DNA of 9,218 nt, taken from JAZKBN01 sp040388605 (GTDB lineage Bacteria; Bacteroidota; Bacteroidia; Cytophagales; Flexibacteraceae). The notes beneath the pieces are model-generated. The model was not told the DNA's origin, searched no databases, and worked only from the letters and a program-made list of their open reading frames with translations. The DNA lies in NCBI GenBank assembly GCA_040388605.1, contig JAZKBN010000055.1, forward strand, positions 1 through 9,218, read 5' to 3'. A program made the position numbers and the translations under genes. Shown in pieces: positions 1-5,313 of the stretch; within the stretch, counting starts at the first letter, position 1, and each line of letters begins with the position of its first letter.

Positions 1-20
1 TACTAACACTTAAATGTGTA

Positions 21-50
21 AAACAGCCCCCCAGAAATGTGGGGCTGTTT
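21..50. terminator. Terminator-type hairpin at left edge
   Basis: A perfect 10-bp inverted repeat, AAACAGCCCC (21-30) and GGGGCTGTTT (41-50), encloses a 10-base loop. The A-rich left arm and T-rich right arm around a GC core are the usual form of bidirectional Rho-independent terminators. It most likely ends transcription of a gene left of the window, and it insulates the HNH gene that starts at 93. The T run after the plus-strand stem is only three bases, so efficiency is uncertain. Confidence 0.75.
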
Positions 51-92
51 GCGTTGGGGGGGATTAGTATTATACTAAATTATGATTCAACT

Positions 93-1082
93 ATGAGTAC
101 ATTAGGTTCTGAGCGAAGAAGAAAGTTATTTAATAGATATGCATGTAATCTTAATCTCTTAATATCTCAGGGGGTTCTAAAGGGTATCGTTAAGCAGTTT
201 GAGGATACTTATATCTGTCCCATTTGTTTGGACCAGTTTTCAATAGAGTCATTGCGGCAGGACAGCATTAACCCCCTTACATTGGAAGATGTGCCACCTA
301 AATCGCTTGGAGGTAAGGCAAATATTTTGACTTGCAGAAGATGTAATAATTCTTGTGGTCATCATATTGATGTTCATCTTACTTGTAGGATGGAGGAGTT
401 AGATAATTCTAAATTTATTCCAGGAACTTCTTTTAATGCAAATGTTGAGCATAACGGTATTTTAGTACAAGCAAAAATTATTGTTGATCAATATGGTAAG
501 ATAGAAGTCAGACATGCTGAGAAAGATAACAATCCGGATAGGCTAACTAGCTTCATCGACAATATTGCCCCAAACGATATTATTAATCTTATATATCGTA
601 ACAAGAGGACAGATTTACATAAGATGCAATTGGCATTATTAAAGATAGCATTTTTGCTGACTTTTGAAAAATACGGATATGCATTTATTCTTGATTCTGT
701 TTATAATGATATACGACGGCAATTGCTTAACCCAGAGAGCCCAATTTATCCGGTTAGCTTTTGGTTTCAGCAAAAATTTCCAAAACATATGTGGGGTGTT
801 CCTTTTGTAGTTGAACCACAAAGAGAATCAATATTGCCAATATTTGCCTTATCGACTAATTGCTCTACAAGGATTTTTGCGGCTTTGATTCCATTACCAA
901 TTGCTCAAAGTCTTGGTGAGGTCTCAAATTTGCCGAATAGAGTTCGTGAACTATCTAGGTCAGGTATTAAAATAGATCCAATGGGCCCAAATACAGATTA
1001 TCTTACAAATTTAGATGCCATAAACAAGATGATGACTTGGATAGATGAACTCCGAAATAAGAAATGTGGGGCAAATAATTGA
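93..1082 (+). CDS. HNH-nuclease-like zinc-binding protein, AT-rich, probable accessory gene
   Basis: This 329-residue protein carries one recognisable domain near its N-terminus. Two Cys pairs, C42-P-I-C45 and C81-x2-C84, flank an LTLEDVPPKSLGG segment (residues 62-74) and are followed by Asn-Asn and two His. This is the layout of HNH endonucleases with a structural zinc. The position that normally holds the catalytic His (EH or DH before the prolines) is Asp here (E65-D66). The remaining ~230 residues match no domain I know and show no obvious membrane helix. I chose ATG 93: the open frame extends to a GTG at 39, but that codon lies inside the terminator hairpin at 21-50. No clear Shine-Dalgarno precedes 93; a TATACT box at 71-76 could be a -10 element. 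Base composition is visibly more AT-rich than the genes to the right, which suggests horizontal acquisition. DNA cleavage, perhaps in defence or a mobile element, is inferred. No partner gene is visible. Confidence 0.8.
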   Translation: MSTLGSERRRKLFNRYACNLNLLISQGVLKGIVKQFEDTYICPICLDQFSIESLRQDSINPLTLEDVPPKSLGGKANILTCRRCNNSCGHHIDVHLTCRMEELDNSKFIPGTSFNANVEHNGILVQAKIIVDQYGKIEVRHAEKDNNPDRLTSFIDNIAPNDIINLIYRNKRTDLHKMQLALLKIAFLLTFEKYGYAFILDSVYNDIRRQLLNPESPIYPVSFWFQQKFPKHMWGVPFVVEPQRESILPIFALSTNCSTRIFAALIPLPIAQSLGEVSNLPNRVRELSRSGIKIDPMGPNTDYLTNLDAINKMMTWIDELRNKKCGANN

Positions 1083-1215
1083 ACTGATGATATATGTAGT
1101 GATTATTTTAATTTATTACTTGGACGAAATGCACAGAAATTCTGGAATTTTCGGTTAGGTTATATATTCCCTGTTTGGTTAAATTATGCTAGGTTACGTT
1201 TCAGTTGAATTCCTA

Positions 1216-1253
1216 TTAGGTAGAATATAGGGTTTTAGGTAGAATATAGGGTT
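1216..1253. repeat. Perfect tandem duplication of a 19-bp unit
   Basis: The unit TTAGGTAGAATATAGGGTT occurs at 1216-1234 and again, without a gap or mismatch, at 1235-1253. It lies in gene-free DNA between the HNH gene and the met terminator. It could be replication slippage, a binding site present twice, or a scar of an insertion event. The sequence alone does not decide between these. Confidence 0.93.
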
Positions 1254-1353
1254 GATTGTTCCCTCTTCTGGTTTCATTAGTGAATTTGTGGCCAGCAAAT
1301 GACTTTTCAGCTTAGCCTTATAAGGTGTTTTATGATTTCCTCATTTACCTTCT

Positions 1354-1392
1354 AAAAACAAAAATGCCCCGCTATTTCTTACAGGGGCATTT
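1354..1392 (-). terminator. Intrinsic terminator of the met gene
   Basis: A perfect 9-bp stem pairs AAATGCCCC (1362-1370) with GGGGCATTT (1384-1392) around a 13-base loop. Read on the minus strand, the stem is followed by TTTTTGTTTTT. It sits 33 bases past the stop codon of the minus-strand PLP enzyme gene, the expected place for its Rho-independent terminator. Confidence 0.92.
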
Positions 1393-1425
1393 ACAAATAC
1401 AACGAATCAGCACAAATTGAATATA

Positions 1426-2613
1426 TCAGTTCCTGCTCTGTACAACTTCAGCTTTTGTTACTTTAACGGCGTTAAGCCGTGAAAAGGCCTGCTTCAAATC
1501 TTCTATTAAATCCTCTGCATCTTCCAGGCCTACTGATAGGCGCACGAGGCTGTCGGTAACCCCGGCATTGTACCGCGTATCGCGGGGAGTTGATTTATGG
1601 GTCATGGTAGCCGGGTGACAGAGCAGGCTTTTAACCCCTCCGAGGCTTTCTGCCAATTTAAAATACTTGGTCGCCGTTACAAATATCTTGGCATTGTCGG
1701 CAGTATCATCCTGTAAATCAAAAGATATAACACCGCCGCTGTATTTCTGCTGCTTTTTTGCAACTTCATAATTCCGGTGTGAGGGCAGGCCGGGATAATA
1801 CACGTTTTTCACTTCCGGCACAGTTTCAAGGTATTGAGCAACTGCCAGGGCGTTCTCACTATGCTGACGCACCCGCAGGGCCAATGTCTCTATTCCGCGT
1901 ACCACCAGCCATGAATCAAAGGGACCGAGTACCGCCCCTGATGCGTTTTGAATGAATTTGATCTTATCTCCGAGCTCTTCGGTTTTCGTAATTACCACAC
2001 CTGCAATTAAGTCGCTGTGGCCGCCCAGGTATTTGGTGGCACTGTGAACCACTATGTCGGCTCCAAGGTCCAGGGGTTTTTGACTTACAGGTGAGGCAAA
2101 GGTATTATCTACGCAAAGCAGGGCGTTGTTGGCTTTGGCTACCTTGGCAATTTCGGCAATATCAGATATTTTAAGGGTTGGGTTGGTGGGGCTTTCAAGC
2201 CAGATAAGCTTAGTGGCCGGGGTAATGGCATTCACTACGTTTATTACTTCCTGTGTATCAACGTAAGTTACCCGTATGCCGAATTTTTCGTAGATGTGTG
2301 TAAACAGCCTGAAGGCTCCTCCGTAAATATCATCTACTGCCAGTATCTCGTCGCCGGATTTAAGCAGCTTTACCACGGCATCAATGGCAGCCAGCCCGCT
2401 GGCGAAGGCATAGCCTTTTGCGCCGTTTTCAAGTCCGGCCACAATATCTTCCAGGGCCTTGCGGGTAGGGTTATTGCTGCGGCTGTAATCATAGCCTTTA
2501 TTTTCCCCGGGTGCTTCCTGCACGAAGGTAGATGTTTGGTAAATGGGTAATGATATTGAACCGGTTAAGGGGTCGATAGGAATAAGGCTGAGAATTGCGG
2601 TATTGTCTGACAT
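1426..2613 (-). CDS. metB: Cystathionine gamma-synthase family PLP enzyme (methionine biosynthesis)
   Basis: This 395-residue enzyme belongs to the Cys/Met-metabolism PLP-dependent family (cystathionine gamma-synthase / gamma-lyase branch, usually ~380-400 residues). Visible landmarks are Y43-S-R45, which in the family binds the cofactor phosphate of the neighbouring subunit; Y97, which stacks on PLP; D169, which pairs with the pyridine nitrogen; the HSATKYLGGHSD block with Schiff-base lysine K194; and R358, the substrate carboxylate contact. Expected reaction: activated homoserine plus cysteine to cystathionine, in the cytoplasm. A SAM-I riboswitch in its leader supports an anabolic role over gamma-lyase. 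The length argues against O-acetylhomoserine sulfhydrylase (~430 residues). Near the C-terminus the family sequence SLGG-x-ES reads SLGGVKS, with Lys at residue 328 in place of the usual Glu. The N-terminus is short and lacks the common AIHxG motif. ATG 2613 is the first start after the leader terminators. The gene appears monocistronic. Confidence 0.9.
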   Translation of the reverse strand: MSDNTAILSLIPIDPLTGSISLPIYQTSTFVQEAPGENKGYDYSRSNNPTRKALEDIVAGLENGAKGYAFASGLAAIDAVVKLLKSGDEILAVDDIYGGAFRLFTHIYEKFGIRVTYVDTQEVINVVNAITPATKLIWLESPTNPTLKISDIAEIAKVAKANNALLCVDNTFASPVSQKPLDLGADIVVHSATKYLGGHSDLIAGVVITKTEELGDKIKFIQNASGAVLGPFDSWLVVRGIETLALRVRQHSENALAVAQYLETVPEVKNVYYPGLPSHRNYEVAKKQQKYSGGVISFDLQDDTADNAKIFVTATKYFKLAESLGGVKSLLCHPATMTHKSTPRDTRYNAGVTDSLVRLSVGLEDAEDLIEDLKQAFSRLNAVKVTKAEVVQSRN

Positions 2614-2691
2614 AACTGTAGAGGGATATATTGGGTTTAGGCTTGTTTTTTTAGGCTTATGTTGCCTGTTCGCCGAATCCGCCTATCAATT

Positions 2692-2710
2692 AAAAAATCC
2701 CTTGCCGGGA
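2692..2710 (-). terminator. Weak second terminator-like hairpin in the met leader
   Basis: On the minus strand a 4-bp stem, TCCC with GGGA (2707-2710 and 2698-2701), around a GGCAA loop is followed by six T (2697-2692). It lies directly after the main leader terminator. The stem is too short to be a confident terminator alone, but it could act as a backup. Confidence 0.35.
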
Positions 2711-2716
2711 GGGCAT

Positions 2717-2748
2717 AAAAAATGCTCTCCCGATAAGTTAGGAGAGCA
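2717..2748 (-). terminator. SAM-controlled leader terminator of the met gene
   Basis: On the minus strand a perfect 8-bp stem, TGCTCTCC (2748-2741) with GGAGAGCA (2730-2723), around a 10-base loop is followed by six T (2722-2717). It lies between the SAM-I aptamer and the start codon, where the riboswitch expression platform is expected. The loop and last stem base hold CTAACTTATC (2741-2732), complementary to GATAAG-a-TTAG at the 3' end of the aptamer (2796-2786). That pairing gives ten base pairs with one bulged A and would prevent the terminator from folding. Confidence 0.9.
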
Positions 2749-2790
2749 AAGGGCAGTACCTGTTAAGGCAGCTGCAAATCTCGCGCTAAT

Positions 2791-2916
2791 CTTATCTGCC
2801 TTCGTTGAACATGCTTTTAAAAGCCGTTCTCAGAAGTCGGATTTGGCACCATACACCGATAAATCGGTAGGTTGCCAAGGCTTCACAGGGCCGTTCCCTC
2901 TGCCTTTCTTGATAAG
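2791..2916 (-). promoter_or_regulatory. SAM-I (S-box) riboswitch aptamer
   Basis: Read on the minus strand, the region fits the S-box consensus in order. P1 is CTTATC (2916-2911) with GATAAG (2796-2791). P2 is AAGGC (2906-2902) with GCCTT (2881-2877), enclosing the conserved GAGGGA, GGCCC and TGAAGC blocks. GGCAACC follows. P3 is ACCGA with TCGGT (2868-2864, 2859-2855), followed by the conserved GGTGCCAAATCC. P4 is an extended arm starting CTTC/GAAG (2836-2833, 2803-2800), continuing GAAC/GTTC and a GCTTTTAAAAGC hairpin. S-box RNAs bind S-adenosylmethionine and, in known cases, stabilise P1 and allow a downstream terminator to form. Here a terminator and a cystathionine gamma-synthase family gene follow on the same strand, as expected for feedback control of methionine synthesis. 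Confidence 0.95.
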
Positions 2917-2932
2917 CGGTTCCGCAGAACCG
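2917..2932 (-). promoter_or_regulatory. 5'-terminal leader hairpin with UNCG-type tetraloop
   Basis: On the minus strand CGGTTC (2932-2927) pairs with GAACCG (2922-2917) around TGCG. C(UGCG)G fits the very stable UNCG tetraloop class. It begins a few bases after the predicted transcription start and directly abuts P1 of the riboswitch. It may protect the 5' end or stack on P1; both roles are inferred. Confidence 0.65.
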
Positions 2933-2938
2933 ACAATG

Positions 2939-2969
2939 CAAAGGTAAGTACGGCTTTCATAAATGCAAA
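2939..2969 (-). promoter_or_regulatory. Bacteroidota-type promoter of the met operon
   Basis: On the minus strand a -33 box TTTG (2969-2966) and a -7 box TACCTTTG (2946-2939) are separated by exactly 19 bases. This matches the TTTG / TAnnTTTG consensus of the Bacteroidota primary sigma factor. Transcription would start near 2935, about 20 bases before the SAM-I aptamer. Confidence 0.85.
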
Positions 2970-2976
2970 TATTTGC
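2965..2976. repeat. 12-bp palindrome over the -33 box of the met promoter
   Basis: GCAAATATTTGC is a perfect palindrome that covers the -33 TTTG of the met promoter. It could be a repressor site or a chance feature of AT-rich DNA. No second copy was seen in the intergenic region. Confidence 0.5.
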
Positions 2977-3121
2977 CTGAAAATTTTCTTAAACTCAGTT
3001 GCCATACCATGTTTTGTAGCCGGTTTTTAATATACCATACGGTAAATATTTCCATAGTCAAATCCTGCGAATCAGGCATATCCGGCAATATATTTGTTGT
3101 GAGTTGACTTTTAAAAAGGAG

Positions 3122-3129
3122 TAAATTTG
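3122..3129 (+). promoter_or_regulatory. Probable -7 promoter box of the GNAT gene
   Basis: TAAATTTG matches TAnnTTTG and lies 34 bases before the start codon at 3164. The -33 region is less clear: TTG occurs at 3097-3099 (spacing 22) and 3104-3106 (spacing 15), neither at the preferred 19-21. It is divergent from the met promoter, about 150 bases away. Confidence 0.55.
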
Positions 3130-3163
3130 AACTTCGCTGATTAACTGATTACAAAATTAATGT

Positions 3164-3670
3164 ATGTCCATAACCTTCCGAAAAGCCCAAAACACCGACC
3201 AACACGAAATCTGGCAAATTCTTCAGCAAGGAATCCTCCGAAGGAAACATGATGGAAGCGATCAGTGGCAGGATGGTTATCCTAACCTTGCTGTTGTTCA
3301 GCAGGATATAGAGAAGGGTGTTGGGTTTGTTCTTACCGACAGCCAAAATATAATAGGTTACTGCGCCATATTAATCAACGATGAACCGGCTTATGACGGA
3401 ATAGAGGGCAACTGGATTACCACCGGAAGCTTCGTTGTCTTCCACAGGATAGTTATCGCAGACAGCTTCCTTGGAAATGGCTACGCCCGGCTTATTTTTA
3501 AATACATTGAAGACTATGCGCTTAGCAAAAGTGTATTCAGTATTAAAGCAGATACCAACTTCGATAATATTGTCATGCTTAATTTATTTCAAAAGCTGGG
3601 CTATAAATACTGCGGGGAAGTGTATTTCAGGGGCAGCCCGCGAAAGGCTTATGAAAAGGTTTTGAGATAG
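3164..3670 (+). CDS. GNAT family N-acetyltransferase
   Basis: This 168-residue protein has the size and layout of a single-domain GNAT acyltransferase. An N-terminal RKAQNTDQHEI segment forms strand 1 and helix 1. A DQWQDGYPN motif (33-41) is typical of one GNAT subgroup. A central HRIVI strand (94-98) is followed by GNGYA (104-108), the pyrophosphate-binding loop for acetyl-CoA. The KADTNFDN...LGYKYCG block (128-151) is the usual C-terminal half, with an Asn-Met pair near the active site. Such enzymes move an acetyl group from acetyl-CoA to an amine, in the cytoplasm; the substrate cannot be predicted. ATG 3164 was preferred over an out-of-frame ATG at 3160. There is no clear Shine-Dalgarno. 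A Bacteroidota -7 box lies at 3122. The gene stands alone: the met operon upstream is divergent, and 412 gene-free bases follow. Confidence 0.9.
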   Translation: MSITFRKAQNTDQHEIWQILQQGILRRKHDGSDQWQDGYPNLAVVQQDIEKGVGFVLTDSQNIIGYCAILINDEPAYDGIEGNWITTGSFVVFHRIVIADSFLGNGYARLIFKYIEDYALSKSVFSIKADTNFDNIVMLNLFQKLGYKYCGEVYFRGSPRKAYEKVLR

Positions 3671-3923
3671 CCTGTCATATTAAACGATGTAATTTGTGTT
3701 ATGGAATTCTGAATCGTTAATTAATTGCCCTTGAAAAACCATGTGTTTTCAGGATAAAAACGCTTGAATATTTAATAAATAGCGCTTTTCGCACAATTTA
3801 AAAGCTTGGTAAGCGAGTGCCGATTCCTATGCTTAGAAGCTTATTATCGGAGCTCCGACCCAATAATTCTGTTTCGCTGTAACCGGGTACAGGAGCACAA
3901 AGGTTACGCGCAAAGCACAATGC
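3671..3923. other. Gene-free stretch rich in inverted repeats
   Basis: No credible reading frame is present. Several potential hairpins can be read: AACGAT (3683-3688) with ATCGTT (3713-3718); CCT-GAAAAAC (3729-3739) with GTTTTC-AGG (3745-3753), with bulges; AAGCTT-gg-TAAGC (3802-3814) with GCTTA-g-AAGCTT (3831-3842); the 12-bp palindrome TCGGAGCTCCGA (3847-3858); and CGC-t-GTAACC (3875-3884) with GGTTAC-GCG (3902-3910). The first two could end the GNAT transcript, though neither is followed by a T run. Together with the terminator at 3924 the region could be a long structured 3' UTR or a small RNA. No convincing promoter for an RNA was found, and it matches no RNA family I recognise. Confidence 0.4.
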
Positions 3924-3945
3924 CCTATCGTGCCGGTAGGTTTTT
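3924..3945 (+). terminator. Intrinsic terminator upstream of the J-domain gene
   Basis: CCTATCG (3924-3930) pairs with CGGTAGG (3934-3940), seven pairs with one G-U, around a 3-base loop, and five T follow directly (3941-3945). CACAA upstream and TTGTG downstream can extend the stem. It would stop transcription arriving from the GNAT side. Confidence 0.75.
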
Positions 3946-3962
3946 GTGTTCAGAATGGTATG

Positions 3963-3970
3963 TAACTTTG
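3963..3970 (+). promoter_or_regulatory. Probable promoter -7 box of the J-domain gene
   Basis: TAACTTTG matches TAnnTTTG. The nearest TTTG upstream (3943-3946) gives a spacing of 16, shorter than the usual 19-21, so only the -7 box is convincing. It lies just after the terminator at 3924-3945. A start near 3975 would give a 5' UTR of roughly 110 bases before 4083. Confidence 0.5.
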
Positions 3971-3980
3971 CTTCAGAATT

Positions 3981-4052
3981 GAACCGGGGATTTGAGTTTG
4001 GTTCTTAACCTGCGCTAATTCCCCGTTTCTTGTCTTTCCGGGCCAAAACCCG
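3981..4052 (+). promoter_or_regulatory. Structured 5' UTR of the J-domain gene
   Basis: Two mutually exclusive folds can be read. In one, GAACC (3981-3985) pairs with GGTTC (4000-4004). In the other, CGGGGA (3985-3990) pairs with TCCCCG (4020-4025), with GGTT/AACC (4000-4003, 4007-4010) nested inside. A further small hairpin, CGGG/CCCG, spans 4039-4052. A regulatory role is speculative; no known riboswitch class is recognised. Confidence 0.3.
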
Positions 4053-4082
4053 TAATTTTATATTTCTTCCTATATTTCCGCT

Positions 4083-5228
4083 TTGCAGCCAACCTATTAC
4101 CAGCTCCTGGGATTGAATATGCGCGCCACCGACGCCGAGGTGAAGGCCGCGTATAAGCGCCTTGCCATGCAATACCACCCGGACAGGAACCAGGGCAGCA
4201 AGTTTCATGAAGAGCATTTCAAAAAAATAGCAGAGGCATACCAAACTTTAAGCAATAAAGACCGGCGCGATTCTTACGATATAAAGCTGTTTTACGACAG
4301 CTTGGGCAGTTTCGGCAGCAGCCGAAGCGCCTCACAACCAACACCTGAGTCCCGCCCTCAACCCTCGGGCTACGGGCCGCCGCCACACCCCGGCAGCAGT
4401 AGAACATACGGCGGGAGCACTGCCCATGGCCCCGGCCATTACGCTGATTCCGACCCGCATTATGCTCACCAAAAGCGCGGCTATGGCGGTCCGCGTCGCC
4501 GCGACCCTAAGCTTAGCCTGCATGCCGGCGTTTTCTATATGATTTTCGTGGCCATGTTTGTAACCTTCAGCGTTTGGATTGGCAACATAGTTAACCGCCA
4601 AAAAGCAGAAGACCTGACAGAGCTGGGTAAATACAACGATGCCCTGCGTGCCGATGATACCTATGCCAAGGCATGGGTTCTCCGCGGACGCGAGTTTATA
4701 CTGGCAGGCGCTACAATAGATGGCATGGAAAGCATTAACCGCGCTTTCGAAAATGCTGAAACGCCCATGCCCGATGCCTACCATTGGATGGCCATAGCCA
4801 AAATGCAGCGTTCAGAATGGCCGGAAGCCATCAGTAATTTCCGAACAGAGCTTAAAATCCGGCCGGGGACTGATTCTGTAATGAACCTAATCGGCAGTAT
4901 GTATTTATACCGCCTCAATAAACCGGATTCTGCTTTGTATTGGTTTGAACAAGCCTTGCAGCAGAACAAAGGCAACCAACTGGCACTTTTCGGGCAGGGC
5001 TATGCCCGCCTGAACCTGGGCAGGTATGCTGAAGCGGTAAAAAGCTTCAACCTGAGTAAGGATGCCGGCTGCCAACGTGCCGATATGTATTTATACCGCG
5101 GTTACGCCCACCTCGGCCTCGGTGATTCATTGTCGGCCTGCGCCGATTTTACATACTCTGCCGGAATGGGTTTCGATGAAGCGCTTGAGCCGGCTAAAAT
5201 GTGCATCGGCAAGCTTCAGCAGCAATAG
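4083..5228 (+). CDS. Membrane-anchored J-domain (DnaJ-like) protein with TPR repeats
   Basis: This 381-residue protein has four parts. Residues 4-67 form a J domain with YYQLLGL at its start and the HPD motif at 32-34, which in J proteins stimulates the Hsp70 (DnaK) ATPase. Residues 75-140 are a low-complexity linker rich in Gly, Pro, Ser, His and Tyr. Residues 148-170 form one hydrophobic membrane helix. Residues ~175-380 are TPR-type repeats; four 34-residue units read in register at 231-264, 265-298, 299-332 and 333-366, with a less regular one before. Arg and Lys before the helix suggest the J domain is cytoplasmic and the TPR region periplasmic, by the positive-inside rule. The start is TTG at 4083, because no in-frame ATG occurs before Met13, which would cut off the first J-domain helix. 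It lacks the zinc-finger and C-terminal domains of DnaJ, so it is a specialised co-chaperone. Its client is unknown. A PaaB-like gene follows after 85 bases. Confidence 0.9.
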   Translation: MQPTYYQLLGLNMRATDAEVKAAYKRLAMQYHPDRNQGSKFHEEHFKKIAEAYQTLSNKDRRDSYDIKLFYDSLGSFGSSRSASQPTPESRPQPSGYGPPPHPGSSRTYGGSTAHGPGHYADSDPHYAHQKRGYGGPRRRDPKLSLHAGVFYMIFVAMFVTFSVWIGNIVNRQKAEDLTELGKYNDALRADDTYAKAWVLRGREFILAGATIDGMESINRAFENAETPMPDAYHWMAIAKMQRSEWPEAISNFRTELKIRPGTDSVMNLIGSMYLYRLNKPDSALYWFEQALQQNKGNQLALFGQGYARLNLGRYAEAVKSFNLSKDAGCQRADMYLYRGYAHLGLGDSLSACADFTYSAGMGFDEALEPAKMCIGKLQQQ

Positions 5229-5313
5229 GCAAGCATGGTTTTATAAGAACAATATCGGCAGGTTTTCTGAATCATTCTACAAAACCAACCGCATTAATAC
5301 ACACCAAATTTCT

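Larger units (their letters stand above)
1083..1425. other. AT-rich gene-free stretch between HNH and met genes
   Basis: This 343-base stretch has no credible reading frame on either strand. It holds a perfect 19-bp tandem repeat (1216-1253) and the terminator of the minus-strand met gene (1354-1392). No terminator hairpin is evident just after the HNH stop codon. The AT-rich composition continues that of the HNH gene and gives way to the moderate-GC core near 1430, so a boundary of acquired DNA probably lies here. Confidence 0.6.

Noticed and set aside
39..92. GTG-started N-terminal extension of the HNH gene
   Set aside because: The GTG lies inside the terminator hairpin at 21-50, and the extra 18 residues look like chance translation. 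The ATG at 93 is preferred.
1083..1425. Insertion sequence or attachment site next to the HNH gene
   Set aside because: No terminal inverted repeats, transposase or integrase fragments, or tRNA end were found. Only a tandem 19-bp repeat is present.
2543..2947. Plus-strand open frame of 134 codons
   Set aside because: It runs antisense through the start of the met gene, its leader terminator and the SAM-I aptamer, which explain the sequence much better. The protein resembles nothing known to me.
3800..3945. tRNA or known small RNA (6S, SRP RNA) in the gene-free stretch
   Set aside because: No T-loop GTTCRANNC, CCA end, SRP core tetraloop motif or 6S-like single long hairpin could be read. 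It is left as an unassigned structured region.
4332..4784. Minus-strand open frame opposite the J-domain gene
   Set aside because: It is an antisense shadow of a well-supported gene, with Ala/Cys/Gly-rich low-complexity translation and no start signals.
5062..5313. Upstream extension of the PaaB-like reading frame
   Set aside because: It overlaps the J-domain gene in another frame, and its translation lacks PaaB character. The ATG at 5314 gives a coherent protein.
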